Origin: JAWVEV01 sp033856535
GTDB lineage: Bacteria > Actinomycetota > Thermoleophilia > Miltoncostaeales > Miltoncostaeaceae
Direction: 5' to 3'
Assembly: GCA_033856535.1 (NCBI GenBank)
Contig: JAWVEV010000098.1
Coordinates: 3,528 to 67,527 of the forward strand
Length of the DNA stretch: 64,000 nt
Shown: positions 22,713 to 31,988 of the stretch, one piece after another
How positions within the stretch are numbered: position 1 is the first letter of the stretch
Layout of the letters: each line of letters opens with the position of its first letter
The notes under the pieces: model-generated
Seen by the model: the letters and a program-made list of their open reading frames with translations, nothing else
Databases searched by the model: none
Told to the model about the DNA's origin: nothing
Translations under genes and position numbers: made by a program

Positions 22713-23561
22713 TCATCCCTCGTCGGCCAGCCGGCGGACCCGCTCCTCGTCGCTCGTCCTCGTGCACGTGAAGCAGGCCCCGTGCTCGGTGCCCTTCCTG
22801 AAGTACTGGCAGCAGCCGTTCCGCTCGCGGAATCGCTCGACCCCCCGGGGATGCTCGAGGCTGCGCAGACGGAACCGGCCGGTGAGCGGAGCCTCGACGC
22901 CCAGCAGCAGGTCGGCCTGCCCGAAGGCCCACTCGGCGCATCCGAGCGCCTCTCCCAGCCAGACGAGGACCCCGGAGAGGGTGTCCTCGACCGATGCCCA
23001 CAGGGCCCGCGGCCCGCGCCGCGAGCGCGGCACCAGCTCGGCCACCAGGGGCGACAGGTGGCGCACCAGCCGGCGCCGGAACCAGGCCAGCAGCTCGGCC
23101 TCGGTCGCGAAGGGCAGCGCGCCCTCGGCGGCGGCGCCATCGTCGGCCTCCAGCACGCCGACCCGCGGCGCCAGATAGGCCACGCCGGCCAGCTCCGAGC
23201 CCTCCCCCAGCCGCACCGCGGTCGCCCGCGGCCCGACGTCGGGGATCCGCCGCTCGGTGAGGTACGCGCCGAGCGCCGGCGTGACCAGGGTGTGGACGTA
23301 GCCCTCGAGCAGGGAGGTGCAGACCAGCCGCAGATCCTCGCACTCGGCCTCCGCCGCGACCCGCGCGAGGAGGTCCTCGAGGAGCGCGGGCGCCAGCAGG
23401 TCGGCCGGGGCGATCCAGCCGGCGGCGGCGGGGGGCCCGTCGCCGAGGGCCAGCTCGAGGTACGGGATACCGCGGCCCGCCAGTCGCTCCAGCGTGGGGC
23501 CGAGCGACGGGCGGGCCGCGAGCGCGAGCGGCGCCATCAGGCCGTCCGGAGGGGCACGCAC
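22713..23561 (-). CDS. FhuF-like (2Fe-2S) ferric siderophore reductase
   Basis: About 282 residues from GTG 23561 (ATG 23537 is an alternative). The C-terminal cysteine motif CC-x11-C-x2-C (GCCQYFRKGTEHGACFTC) closely resembles the FhuF iron-sulfur motif CC-x10-C-x2-C. The body is mostly alpha-helical, as in FhuF proteins, which reduce Fe(III) from siderophores in the cytosol. A DtxR/IdeR-like box lies 31 nt upstream, which fits iron-starvation control. No siderophore transport gene is adjacent. The weaker alternative is another iron-sulfur protein with the same terminal motif. Confidence 0.8.
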   Translation of the reverse strand: MRAPPDGLMAPLALAARPSLGPTLERLAGRGIPYLELALGDGPPAAAGWIAPADLLAPALLEDLLARVAAEAECEDLRLVCTSLLEGYVHTLVTPALGAYLTERRIPDVGPRATAVRLGEGSELAGVAYLAPRVGVLEADDGAAAEGALPFATEAELLAWFRRRLVRHLSPLVAELVPRSRRGPRALWASVEDTLSGVLVWLGEALGCAEWAFGQADLLLGVEAPLTGRFRLRSLEHPRGVERFRERNGCCQYFRKGTEHGACFTCTRTSDEERVRRLADEG

Positions 23562-23591
23562 TGGACGGATACGCCGTTCACTGCGGAGAGA

Positions 23592-23605
23592 TTAGGGACG
23601 CCTAA
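23592..23605 (-). promoter_or_regulatory. DtxR/IdeR-like iron box upstream of fhuF-like gene
   Basis: TTAGG-N4-CCTAA matches 14 bases of the 19-bp IdeR/DtxR operator (TTAGGTTAGSCTAACCTAA). The third pentamer is not conserved. It sits 31 nt before the GTG of the FhuF-like gene, a position suited to promoter repression by an iron-loaded regulator. Confidence 0.6.
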
Positions 23606-23706
23606 TGTTTGGCGCAAGGAATCCCGCAGCCCTGCGCCGCTCAGCCGAGTGCCGCCCCCTGCGCGTGGCGAGCCCCGGCCAGCGGCCACCAGCCCAGTCG
23701 TCGCCC

Positions 23707-24267
23707 CTACGTCGTCGGGGGCATCACCAGGGCTTCGCCGGTCAGCACCGGCTCGCCGCCGCGGCTCACGACCGTGTCCAGCACGACGCGGTTCTTCTCG
23801 GCCACGATCTCCTTCACCGTGACCGTCGCCAGGAGGCGGTCGCCCGGGCGGACCGGAGCCCGCCAGCGGAGCGACTGGGACAGGTAGATCGTCCCCGGCC
23901 CGGGCAGCTGCATGCCGATCACGGCCGAGATCAACCCCGCCGTGAGCACGCCGTGGGCGATCCGGCCCTGGAAGAACGAGGCGTCGGCGTACTCCCGGTC
24001 GAGGTGGACGGGGTTGGCGTCGCCGGAGATGCGCGCGAACGCATCGATGTCCGACTGCGAGATCACCTTCGACATCGAGGCCTCGTCGCCGACCGCCAGA
24101 TCGGCGATCGTCCGTCCGGCCGGGTACGGGCGGGCCGGCGGCGGCCCGGCGAGCGCCCGATATAGCGCGGCCGCGTCGCCCCGGGCGCCGCGCCAGGCCT
24201 CAAGGGCGCGCTCGACCGCATCGCCGCCGTTCAGGGGCGCGTGGCCCGTGGGTGCGTCTGTCGCCAT
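23707..24267 (-). CDS. phaJ: MaoC-like (R)-specific enoyl-CoA hydratase
   Basis: 186 residues. The C-terminal ~140 form a hot-dog fold with the MaoC/PhaJ hydratase motif (ISGDANPVHLDREYA, giving the catalytic Asp and His), followed by FQGRIAHGVLTAGLISAVIG. PhaJ-type enzymes supply (R)-3-hydroxyacyl-CoA from beta-oxidation for polyhydroxyalkanoate synthesis. The N-terminal 45 residues are an extra helical extension. AGGAAAGGAG precedes the ATG. It is the last gene of the leftward PHA operon, 37 nt after phaB. Confidence 0.82.
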   Translation of the reverse strand: MATDAPTGHAPLNGGDAVERALEAWRGARGDAAALYRALAGPPPARPYPAGRTIADLAVGDEASMSKVISQSDIDAFARISGDANPVHLDREYADASFFQGRIAHGVLTAGLISAVIGMQLPGPGTIYLSQSLRWRAPVRPGDRLLATVTVKEIVAEKNRVVLDTVVSRGGEPVLTGEALVMPPTT

Positions 24268-24303
24268 CGCTCGGACTCCTTTCCTCGCGGGCCCGGCCCG
24301 CCT

Positions 24304-25152
<849 letters not shown>

Positions 25153-25165
25153 TCTGCTGCCTCCC

Positions 25166-26350
25166 CTAGACGTCGCGCTCGACGACCATCGCGATGCCCT
25201 GCCCGCCGCCGATGCACAGCGAGGCCAGGCCCAGGCGCGCGTCCCGGCGCACCATCTCGTGCAGCAGCGTCGTCAGGACGCGGGTGCCGGAGGCGCCGAT
25301 GGGGTGGCCGAGCGCGATCGCCCCCCCGTGGACGTTGGTCTTGTCGGTGTCGATGCCGAGCTCCCGGATGACCGCCAGCGACTGCGCCGCGAAGGCCTCG
25401 TTCAGCTCGATCAGGTCGAGGTCGGCCAGCTCGATCCCGGCCTTGGCGACGGCCTTGCGGACCGCCTCGACCGGCCCCATGCCCATGATGCGCGGGGCCA
25501 CCCCGGCCGAGGCGAAGCTGCGGATGGTGGCCATGGGGATCAGGCCGAGCCGCTTGGCCCGCTCCTTCTCCATCACCACCGTGGCGGCCGCGCCATCGTT
25601 GATGCCCGACGAGGTGCCGGCCGTGACCGTGCCCTCCTTGTCGAAGGCGGGGCGCAGCTTGGCCAGGCCCTCGGCCTTCGTGGTCGGCCGGGGGAACTCG
25701 TCGTGCAGGACCCGGATCGGGTCGCCGCGCCGCTGCGGCACGGAGACGCCCACGATCTCGTCCTTGAAGACGTGATCGCGGATGGCCCGGCCGGCCTTCT
25801 GCTGGCTCTCCGCGGCGAAGGCGTCCTGGTCCTCGCGGCTGATCTCGTAGTCGGTGGCGATGTTCTCGGCCGTCGTGCCCATGTGGCAGTCGGTCATCGC
25901 GCACCACAGGCCGTCCCGGATCATCGAGTCGACGAGCTTGCCGTCGCCCATCCGGTAGCCGCCGCGGCCCTGCTCCAGCAGGTACGGCGCGGCGCTCATG
26001 TTCTCCATGCCGCCGGCCACGATCACCTCGGCGTCGCCGGTGGCGATCGCCTGGGCCGCGAGCGCGACGGACTTCAGCCCCGAGCCGCAGACCTTGTTGA
26101 TGGTCATGCAGGGCACGTTCTCGGGCAGCCCGCCCTTCAGCGCCGCCTGGCGCGCCGGGTTCTGGCCCAGGCCGGCGGAGAGGACGTTGCCCATCAGGAC
26201 CTCGTCGACGTGCTCGGGGTCGACCCCCGCCCGCTTGAGGGACTCGGCCACCACCGTGGCGCCGAGCTCCGTCGCGTGGACCGTGGACAGGCCGCCGTTG
26301 AAGTTGCCGATGGGCGTTCTCACGGCGCTGACGATCACCGCTTGATTCAC
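25166..26350 (-). CDS. phaA: Acetyl-CoA acetyltransferase (thiolase) PhaA
   Basis: 394 residues, full thiolase length. The active-site Cys lies in [10 protein letters not shown] near residue 89, and the C-terminal half has [15 protein letters not shown] and the second Cys in SLCIGGGQG. It condenses two acetyl-CoA to acetoacetyl-CoA, the first step to polyhydroxybutyrate. GTG 26350 is chosen because GGGGAG lies upstream and the protein then begins [14 protein letters not shown]. It lies 34 nt downstream of phaC. Confidence 0.93.
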   Translation of the reverse strand: MNQAVIVSAVRTPIGNFNGGLSTVHATELGATVVAESLKRAGVDPEHVDEVLMGNVLSAGLGQNPARQAALKGGLPENVPCMTINKVCGSGLKSVALAAQAIATGDAEVIVAGGMENMSAAPYLLEQGRGGYRMGDGKLVDSMIRDGLWCAMTDCHMGTTAENIATDYEISREDQDAFAAESQQKAGRAIRDHVFKDEIVGVSVPQRRGDPIRVLHDEFPRPTTKAEGLAKLRPAFDKEGTVTAGTSSGINDGAAATVVMEKERAKRLGLIPMATIRSFASAGVAPRIMGMGPVEAVRKAVAKAGIELADLDLIELNEAFAAQSLAVIRELGIDTDKTNVHGGAIALGHPIGASGTRVLTTLLHEMVRRDARLGLASLCIGGGQGIAMVVERDV

Positions 26351-26384
26351 GTGATCTCCCCTTGTCCCGTATGTGTCTCGAACA

Positions 26385-27551
26385 CTACGAGGGGCGCGCG
26401 GCGCGCGCCCCCCCATCGCTTCTCCCGCCGGACCGGCCGCGGTCAGCGGACCGGCTCGAGAGCCAGTCGGTGACCTTCGGCCAGAGGCCCTTGCGGGCGC
26501 CGGAGCCGGCGAGCAGGCCGACGTGGCCGGCCGGCATGAGCAGGTAGTCGTTGTCCTTGCTGGACACCAGCCCGTTGAGGACCTCGGCCATCGCGGGCAG
26601 GACGATGTGATCCTTCTCGCCGGCGATGTTGAGCAGCGGAACCTCGATGCGCGAGAGGTCGACGCGCTCGCCGCGGATCGTCATCTCGCCCTTCGCCAGG
26701 CGGTTGCCCTGATAGAAGTCGGTGATCCACTGGGTGTACGCGGCCCCGGCGAACGGGACGCCGTCGTTCACCCACTTGTTCATGGCCTTCCAGCTGGTCA
26801 TGTCCTTGCCGGTGAGCAGACGCTCCCACATGGTCATGCGCGCGCTGAAGTAGTTGGCGACCGGCCGCAGCATCGCGTTGCCGGTGTCGATCAGGCTGCC
26901 CGGCACGTTGCCGTAGGCCTGGGCCACCTTCCGCGGGTCGTAGTGGCGCTCGTCGAGCCACTTGCCGTGCAGCCCGGCGTCGCTGAAGTCGATCGGCGTG
27001 GTGAGCGTGATCAGGTTGCGCATGCGCTCGGGGCGCAGGGCGGCGTGCATCGTGGACATCGTGCCGCCCATGCAGTAGCCGAACAGGGTGTACTCGTCGG
27101 CGCCGCTGGCCCGCAGGGCCCGGTCGACGGCCTTCGGCAGGTGGTCGCCGACGTAGTCGTCGTACGTCATCTGGCGGTCCTCCCACCCCGGGGTGCCCCA
27201 GTCGACCAGGAAGACGTCGTACCCCTCGCCCAGCAGGTGCCGGAAGAAGCTGTTCTCCGGCCTCAGGTCGAAGATGTACGGCTTGTTGATGAGCGCGTAG
27301 ACGAAGACGATCGGGGTCTTGTGAACCGGCGGCCGCTCGCCGCGGTAGCGGTAGAGGGTCGTCTTGTTGCGGGTCCAGACCACGTCCTTCGGCGTCAGCC
27401 CGGTGGGCGTGTCGGCGCCGAGGGCCAGGATGCGCAGGCCCTCCTCGATGCTCTCGAAGGACGGTGGGCCCGGGATGGTCCCCCACGGGGTGGGGATGCC
27501 CTCCTGGGTCCCGTTGGCCGCGGCGCGCTTGGGCGGGGTCGAGGACGCCAT
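26385..27551 (-). CDS. phaC: Poly(R)-hydroxyalkanoate synthase, class III-like catalytic subunit
   Basis: 388 residues, close to class III/IV PhaC and shorter than class I. An alpha/beta hydrolase core carries the lipase-box variant GYCMGG with nucleophile Cys160, the catalytic Asp in AGEKDHIV and His in [24 protein letters not shown] and [12 protein letters not shown] are typical PhaC segments. It polymerises hydroxyacyl-CoA at the granule surface and needs a small partner, here the gene just upstream. GGAGGAG precedes the ATG, and the gap to that partner is 3 nt. The C-terminal tail is Arg/Ser/Gly-rich. Confidence 0.93.
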   Translation of the reverse strand: MASSTPPKRAAANGTQEGIPTPWGTIPGPPSFESIEEGLRILALGADTPTGLTPKDVVWTRNKTTLYRYRGERPPVHKTPIVFVYALINKPYIFDLRPENSFFRHLLGEGYDVFLVDWGTPGWEDRQMTYDDYVGDHLPKAVDRALRASGADEYTLFGYCMGGTMSTMHAALRPERMRNLITLTTPIDFSDAGLHGKWLDERHYDPRKVAQAYGNVPGSLIDTGNAMLRPVANYFSARMTMWERLLTGKDMTSWKAMNKWVNDGVPFAGAAYTQWITDFYQGNRLAKGEMTIRGERVDLSRIEVPLLNIAGEKDHIVLPAMAEVLNGLVSSKDNDYLLMPAGHVGLLAGSGARKGLWPKVTDWLSSRSADRGRSGGRSDGGARAARPS

Positions 27552-27554
27552 CGG

Positions 27555-28169
27555 CTACTCCTCCTTGGCCGGGGTTCGGGTGCTCCGCCGGCGGGCCGGC
27601 GGCTTGGCCGCGCCCGTCTCGGCGGCCGGCTTCGCGCGCGGACGGCGCGGGGCGGGCTTGGCCGGGGCCGGCTCGTCCGTCGCGGCCGGGACCGGAGTGT
27701 CCGCCTTGGACGGGGCCGGCGGCGGCGGGGCGGCGGCGAGCTTGTCGAGGCTCGCCTCGATCCGGTCCAGCGCGTCGAGCCGCGCGGCGAGGCCGGCGAT
27801 GCGCTCCTCGAGCGCGGCCAGCCGCTCGCCCAGGGCGGCCGCGGCCGGGGCCGGGTCCTCCCTGCGCAGCAGGTCGTCCGCCTGGTCGCTCACGTCGTCG
27901 ACCTTGCGCTCGACGTTGATCACGAGCTGGGCGACGCGGGCGATGTCGTCCTTGGTCGGGATGTGGAGCTGCTCGGCGACGGCCTCGGAGGTCTTGCGCA
28001 GCACCTCCTGCATCTCCGTGTAGCGCTCCATCAACCGACCGGCCGACGCGGCGAACTCCTCGGTGGAGATCGCCTGCTCGACGGCCTGGGCCCAGGCCTC
28101 GGTGGCCTGGTCGTAGCTCTGGCGCAGAACCTGGAAGGGGTCCGGCGGCTTCGGGGGGGCGTCGCTCAC
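27555..28169 (-). CDS. phaE: PhaE/PhaR-like PHA synthase partner subunit
   Basis: 204 residues. The N-terminal ~130 are helical. The segment VAEQLHIPTKDDIARVAQLVINVERKVDDV matches the conserved C-terminal region of PhaE (class III) and PhaR (class IV) synthase subunits. The remainder is a Pro/Ala/Lys-rich, histone-like basic tail (PAPRRPRAKPAAETG, ARRRSTRTPAKEE) that may bind DNA or the granule surface. Length is closer to PhaR than to the ~350-residue PhaE. Position directly before phaC settles the role. The start is GTG 28169 after AAAGGAG. Confidence 0.82.
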   Translation of the reverse strand: MSDAPPKPPDPFQVLRQSYDQATEAWAQAVEQAISTEEFAASAGRLMERYTEMQEVLRKTSEAVAEQLHIPTKDDIARVAQLVINVERKVDDVSDQADDLLRREDPAPAAAALGERLAALEERIAGLAARLDALDRIEASLDKLAAAPPPPAPSKADTPVPAATDEPAPAKPAPRRPRAKPAAETGAAKPPARRRSTRTPAKEE

Positions 28170-28221
28170 GGCGCTGGGCTCCTTTCGCGGGACGGTCGGG
28201 GGCCCGTGCGGGATCGCGCGA

Positions 28222-28245
28222 GGGCGCCGGCGGTTGCCGGCGCCC
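28222..28245 (-). terminator. Strong hairpin between phasin and phaE-like genes
   Basis: A perfect 10-bp stem (GGGCGCCGGC / GCCGGCGCCC) closes a 4-nt loop, starting 26 nt after the phasin stop. There is no T-run. As a partial terminator or RNA-stability element it would give more phasin mRNA than synthase mRNA. Confidence 0.6.
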
Positions 28246-28271
28246 GCGTCACTCCCCGCGTTCGGGTCCTG

Positions 28272-28601
28272 CTAGGCCGTCTGAGCGGCCTGCGGGCGGA
28301 ACACCCGGTCGGCCACCGCGAAGGGGAAGTACAGGCTGGAGAGCCCGGCGGCGAGGTAGCTCTGGACGAGCTGCTGGCCGGCCTCCTGGGTCTCGGTCAG
28401 CCGCTCGCGCAGCGTCTCGCGGAGGGCCTTGTCGTCGGCGCTCGCGGCCTTGGCCTCGTCGGCCCAGGCGCGGGCGAGCCGGCCGGCGCGCTCGTTGTAG
28501 GTGAGCGCGGCGTCCAGGCCGGCGACGTACGCCTCGCGGGTCGCCTCGTAGATGCGGCCGGCGGCCTCGGTGGTGGTCGCGGTGAAGTCGGTCTGAGCCA
28601 T
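28272..28601 (-). CDS. Phasin-like granule-associated protein
   Basis: 109 residues, almost entirely amphipathic helix: TTTEAAGRIYEATREAYVAGLDAALTYNERAGRLARAW and RERLTETQEAGQQLVQSYLAAGLSSLYFPFAVADRVF. Size, helicity and gene order fit phasins, which coat PHA granules and limit their coalescence. Sequence identity to a named phasin family is not clear by eye. GGGAGG lies about 10 nt before the ATG at 28601. It is the first structural gene of the operon. Confidence 0.72.
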   Translation of the reverse strand: MAQTDFTATTTEAAGRIYEATREAYVAGLDAALTYNERAGRLARAWADEAKAASADDKALRETLRERLTETQEAGQQLVQSYLAAGLSSLYFPFAVADRVFRPQAAQTA

Positions 28602-28629
28602 GGTTCGGTTACCTCCCGGTGGGGCCCTG

Positions 28630-29037
28630 TTACAGGGTCTCTCGGGCGGAGCCGCCCGGAGCGTTTGGGTAGAAGCTGAAGAAGCGATCGAGCATGGACT
28701 GCGAGTCGCGGAGCGCCCCGGCCCAGGTCTCGAGGTAGGCGGCACCGGCGTCCGTCAGCGAGTACATGCGGCGCGCCGGCCCGTGGGTGGAGGTGTCCCA
28801 GTCCGACTGGACCAGGCCCTCCTTCTCGAGCTGGCGCAGCGTGCGGTAGACGCTGCCGGGGTCGGTGGCCTCGAAGCCGAAGAGCGCGAGCCGGCGCATC
28901 AGGTCGTAGCCGTAGCTCTGCCACTGCTGCAGGCAGAGCAGCAGGAACGGCTGGAGCCAGTTGCGCGGACGTCCCGCCCCCTCGACGCGCTTGGCGCCGG
29001 GGTTCGGGTCGGAGCTCGTCGGTCCGTTCGTCTCCAT
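28630..29037 (-). CDS. PadR-family transcriptional regulator
   Basis: 135 residues from the ATG at 29037. WLQPFLLLCLQQWQSYGYDLMRRLALFGFEATDPGSVYRTLRQLEKEGLV is the PadR winged helix, followed by SLTDAGAAYLETW and a dimerisation helix. It sits first in the PHA gene cluster, 28 nt before the phasin gene, so it may control that operon and itself. An inverted repeat lies just upstream of its start. The effector is unknown. Confidence 0.88.
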   Translation of the reverse strand: METNGPTSSDPNPGAKRVEGAGRPRNWLQPFLLLCLQQWQSYGYDLMRRLALFGFEATDPGSVYRTLRQLEKEGLVQSDWDTSTHGPARRMYSLTDAGAAYLETWAGALRDSQSMLDRFFSFYPNAPGGSARETL

Positions 29038-29040
29038 GTA

Positions 29041-29064
29041 TGTGCAGTGTGCACCTATAGGCAC
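29041..29064 (-). promoter_or_regulatory. Candidate PadR autoregulatory operator/promoter
   Basis: Palindromic CCTATAGG (29054-29061) lies inside a GTGC-N8-GCAC inverted repeat (29049-29064), with a further GTGCA copy at 29042-29046. It lies 4-27 nt upstream of the padR ATG, and TATAGG could be the -10. No known PadR site (ATGT-N8-ACAT) is matched exactly. Confidence 0.35.
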
Positions 29065-29376
29065 CGGACGTCAAGTGGACCTCCAAGGAACCCGGCCGGC
29101 CGCCCGTGAAGGGGCCCGCCCCCACCCCATGGGGGGCCGGGGCGAGGTGAGGATTTGACCGTTTGGGCGGCGACCGGCGCGTCCCGGCGCCGTACCTTCT
29201 CGTCAGCGCGCCGGCGACGACGAGCGGACGGGTCGTCGTCGTCAGCGTCGCCGAAATCTCAAGCGGGCGCATTTCCGCGCCGATGCTGACTGCGTTGCAC
29301 GGACGCACGACGGCCCTTCGGAGGGGCCGGGCACGGCTCCGCCCCCGGCGGCGCCGCTCCACGGACAAGGAGAGAG
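29065..29376. other. Intergenic region between padR and the CAP-domain gene
   Basis: About 310 bp with no supported gene. It holds a GGCC-rich hairpin near 29312-29330 (GGCCCTTCGGAGGGGCC) and an AAGGAGAG Shine-Dalgarno just before 29377. The promoter of the CAP-domain gene must lie here, but no clear -35/-10 pair is visible. Confidence 0.45.
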
Positions 29377-29982
29377 ATGCACGGATGCCGCACGGCGGCC
29401 GCTGCCGCCGCCATGGCCATGCTGGGCGCGCTCGGCGCGTTCGCCGTCCCCGGCGCCGCCGCCCCCGCCGCCCCCGAGAGCAAGGCGCCCAAGGGCGCCG
29501 AGTCCGCCGCGCCCGCCAAGGTCCGGGTGCAACCCGGCCTCGAGCGCGCCCTGCTGCGCGAGATGAACGAGGCGCGCGCCGAGTACGGCCTCCCCGCCTT
29601 CCAGGGCAAGTCCAGCCTCCAGCACGCGGCCCGCAAGCACAGCGCCTATCTGGCGCGCCTGGGCCACCTCGACCACGACAGCGCCGGCGGGCGCCCCTTC
29701 TGGACCCGGCTGGTCAAGGCCGGCTACCCGCGCAACAGCACGATGGGCGAGAACCTGGCGCTGATCGGCGGCTGCGGCCGCCCCAACGGTTACGTCCAGC
29801 TGCGCCGCCAGGCGCGCGAGGAGTCCAACCACCGCCAGGCCGAGCAGGTGGTCGCCATGTGGCTCAAGAGCCCGGGCCACCGCGCCAACCTCTTGAGCAG
29901 GGACTTCCGCTACGCGGGGACCGGCGTCACGACCGACGGCGCCTGCAACGCGACCATGTACACCGCGGACTACGGCGGGTAG
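29377..29982 (+). CDS. Secreted CAP-domain (SCP/PR-1-like) protein
   Basis: 201 residues. A signal peptide (residues 1-~30, ending GAAAPAA) is followed by an Ala/Pro/Lys linker and a CAP domain from about 50. Segments are LLREMNEARAEYGLPAF, LQHAARKHSAYLARLGHLDHDS, TMGENLALIGG, VVAMWLKSPGHRANLLSRDFRYAGTGV. His in LDHDS, Glu in GENLA and the SPGHRANLL motif are the family's cavity residues. Bacterial CAP proteins are extracellular and of mostly unknown function. Two Cys (GGC, DGAC) may pair. Confidence 0.9.
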   Translation: MHGCRTAAAAAAMAMLGALGAFAVPGAAAPAAPESKAPKGAESAAPAKVRVQPGLERALLREMNEARAEYGLPAFQGKSSLQHAARKHSAYLARLGHLDHDSAGGRPFWTRLVKAGYPRNSTMGENLALIGGCGRPNGYVQLRRQAREESNHRQAEQVVAMWLKSPGHRANLLSRDFRYAGTGVTTDGACNATMYTADYGG

Positions 29983-30090
29983 GTCCCGGGACGCACGCCC
30001 GCTTCCGCCGGGACGGCGGTCCCGGTCGGCCGGCAATTCTTGAGGATGGCCTTGCGGCCCATGTGAGGCGCGTCTAAGGTGGCCCCGCGC

Positions 30091-30192
30091 ATGGGGAAGC
30101 CGAAGGCGAAGAAGAAGTGCTGCAAGTCGCGGCCTCGATGCCGCCGTTGCCCCGTCCGGCTCAAGCTCGAGGCCAAGGCCAAGCGCTCGTAG
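30091..30192 (+). CDS. 33-residue basic Cys-rich small protein
   Basis: ATG to TAG encodes 33 residues: MGKPKAKKKCCKSRPRCRR then a CPVRLKLEAKAKRS tail. Four Cys occur as CC-x5-C-x2-C, and 15 residues are Lys or Arg. A TAAGGT box (30075-30080) lies 10 nt before the ATG. I recall similar tiny KKKCCKSKPRCKRCP proteins in other actinobacteria, which would make it a conserved gene; that needs a search. The motif suggests metal binding close to nucleic acid. It ends 7 nt from the convergent methyltransferase gene. Confidence 0.7.
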   Translation: MGKPKAKKKCCKSRPRCRRCPVRLKLEAKAKRS

Positions 30193-30199
30193 CGTTCGC

Positions 30200-31033
30200 T
30201 CAGGCGGCCGCGAAGACCCCCCGGCCCAGCGCCAGCGTCCCGGCCTCGAGGCCCGCCGCGAGGTTCTGCATCTTCGGCATGAGGTCCTCGACGAGCGCGC
30301 GCATGCCGGGTGGCGTCGCGCCGGCTCCGGCCAGCTGCATGCGCCTGAAGCCCTCGAGCCCCTCCGCGGTCGCGTCCTCCCAGGCCAGCTCGCGGAAGCG
30401 CGCCGCCGTGACGAGCGCCCGTTGCTCCTCGGCGGTCCGCAGCGCGCTGATCGCCGGGTCGTCGGCCCAGGGGAGCGGGTAGCGCGGCGGCCCGTCGGGG
30501 CCGGCGAGCACGTCGTACAGCGCCAGGCGGCCGCCCGGCGCGCACACCCGCCGCATCTCGGCGTAGAGGCGCTCCCGGTCGGCGATGTTCATCGACGCGT
30601 GCTGGGTCCAGACCAGGTCGAACGCGCCGTCGGGGAACGGCATGTCGAGCGCGTTCCCCTGCACCACCTCGACGACCTCCGACAGCCCGGTGCGGGCCGT
30701 GAGCTCCACCGCCAGCCGGCAGAACTCCTCGGTCAGGTCGAGCGCGGTGACGCGGCAGCCGAAGCGGCGCGCGAGCAGACGGGCCGGGCCGCCGACGCCC
30801 GCCCCCACGTCGAGGACCCGCATGCCCTCGCCGGGCGCGGCCAGCTCGGCGAGCCGCAGGGTGGCGGGGCGGGCGCCGACGTGGAACTCCTCGTAGGGCT
30901 CCAGCACCTCGGGGTCGATCGGGCCGTCGGTGCCCACGGCGTCGTGGATCGCCTCGCCCAAGAGGCGCATGGGGCCGGAGCGGCCGTAGTGGGCATCGAC
31001 CGCCGCGGCGGCGGCCGGGTCCCGCGGGCTCAG
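30200..31033 (-). CDS. SAM-dependent methyltransferase (class I, small-molecule type)
   Basis: About 277 residues. VLDVGAGVGGPARLLARRFGC is the SAM motif I, ALDLTEEF motif II, and FDLVWTQHASMNI motif IV. The N-terminal VDAHYGRSG and C-terminal MPKMQNLAAGLEAGTLALGRGVF resemble sarcosine/glycine or quinone-type methyltransferases. No ATG, GTG or TTG lies near the family start. CTG at 31033 overlaps the erpA stop (CTGA) and gives LSPRDPAAAAAVDAHYG. The next ATG, near 30970, would remove about 20 residues. It is coupled to erpA. Confidence 0.85.
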   Translation of the reverse strand: MSPRDPAAAAAVDAHYGRSGPMRLLGEAIHDAVGTDGPIDPEVLEPYEEFHVGARPATLRLAELAAPGEGMRVLDVGAGVGGPARLLARRFGCRVTALDLTEEFCRLAVELTARTGLSEVVEVVQGNALDMPFPDGAFDLVWTQHASMNIADRERLYAEMRRVCAPGGRLALYDVLAGPDGPPRYPLPWADDPAISALRTAEEQRALVTAARFRELAWEDATAEGLEGFRRMQLAGAGATPPGMRALVEDLMPKMQNLAAGLEAGTLALGRGVFAAA

Positions 31034-31353
31034 GTCTGGAAGCTCTTTCCGCAGCCGCAGGAGGAGGTGGCGTTCGGGTTGTTGATGATGAACCCGGCGC
31101 CCTGGAAGCCCTCCTCGTAGTCGAGCTGGACGCCCAGGAGGTACGGGAGGCTGAAGCGATCGAGGATCACCCGCACGCCGGCGGCGCTCTCGATGATCTC
31201 GTCCCCGTCGCGGGGCTCGGACAGGGCCAGGGCGTACTCGAAGCCCGAGCAGCCGCCCGGGACGACCTCGAGCCGCAGCCCGGCGCCCGCGTCGGCCTCC
31301 TCGGCGAGGAGCGTCCGCAGCTTGTCGGTGGCCTGCTCGGTCAGCGTGACCAT
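31030..31353 (-). CDS. erpA: Iron-sulfur cluster insertion protein (ErpA/IscA A-type carrier)
   Basis: 107 residues. The three conserved cysteines appear as GGCSGFEY (near 35) and SCGCGKSF (near the C-terminus), the A-type carrier signature; FIINNPNATSSCGCG is diagnostic. It delivers Fe-S clusters to target enzymes. The ATG at 31353 is preceded by GGAGGGAGGAG. It precedes the methyltransferase with a 4-nt overlap, possibly only for coupling. Confidence 0.93.
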   Translation of the reverse strand: MVTLTEQATDKLRTLLAEEADAGAGLRLEVVPGGCSGFEYALALSEPRDGDEIIESAAGVRVILDRFSLPYLLGVQLDYEEGFQGAGFIINNPNATSSCGCGKSFQT

Positions 31354-31478
31354 GTGGCTCCTCCCTCCGTCGGCGTGTCCGTGCGCTGTGGTCCAGTGTC
31401 GCAGAGGCCTCCGGCGGCCGCAAGGTCGTTCACCCGTGAACGATGTGGCGATCGGGCCGGCCCTGGTACCGTCAGATC

Positions 31479-31988
31479 GTGACCGCGACGGCCTCCTCGT
31501 CCACCCCCCGCCGGGGGCTCGTGGGACGCTTCGTCTACGACCGCGACGGCCGGCTGCACACCGTGCGCCTGCTAGGCGGCGTGGTCGCGGCCATCGCGCT
31601 GATCTCGTTTGCGACCTTCGCCGGCCTGCTCATGGCGGGCGCCGGCAGCCCCGCGTCGCTGGCGGTCTGGGTGCTTGCCGGCTTCATCCTGGTGAAGGTG
31701 CCGCTGCTGGCGGTGCTCTGGTGGATCCTGCTGCGCCGCGACCCGGAGCAGCGCTCGGCGGACTGGAGCACGGACGAGGCGACCGAGATCCTGGACTACC
31801 TCGAGGCGCAGGCGGCCGAGGCCGCCGGCCGCCCCGACGCCGCGGCGCGGCTGGCGTACTTCGCCAAGGAGGCCTGGTTCGTCGCCGACAACGCGGCCGA
31901 CCGCGACAAGGCCAGCGCGGTCGCGGTGGCCGTGCGCATCCAGGCGATGGCGTCCGAGGTCACCGCCCGGCCCGGCTCCCCCCGCTAA
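31479..31988 (+). CDS. Two-pass membrane protein, unknown
   Basis: 169 residues from GTG 31479. RFVYDRDGRLHTVRLLGG precedes two membrane helices (VVAAIALISFATFAGLLMAG and LAVWVLAGFILVKVPLLAVLWWILL). The soluble helical C-terminus includes WSTDEATEILDYLEAQAAEAAGR and YFAKEAWFVADNAAD. No family is known to me. TACCGT lies 6 nt before the start, so it is probably leaderless; an in-frame ATG at 31443 is upstream of that box. The stop overlaps the convergent gene by 4 nt (CTAA). Confidence 0.75.
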   Translation: MTATASSSTPRRGLVGRFVYDRDGRLHTVRLLGGVVAAIALISFATFAGLLMAGAGSPASLAVWVLAGFILVKVPLLAVLWWILLRRDPEQRSADWSTDEATEILDYLEAQAAEAAGRPDAAARLAYFAKEAWFVADNAADRDKASAVAVAVRIQAMASEVTARPGSPR

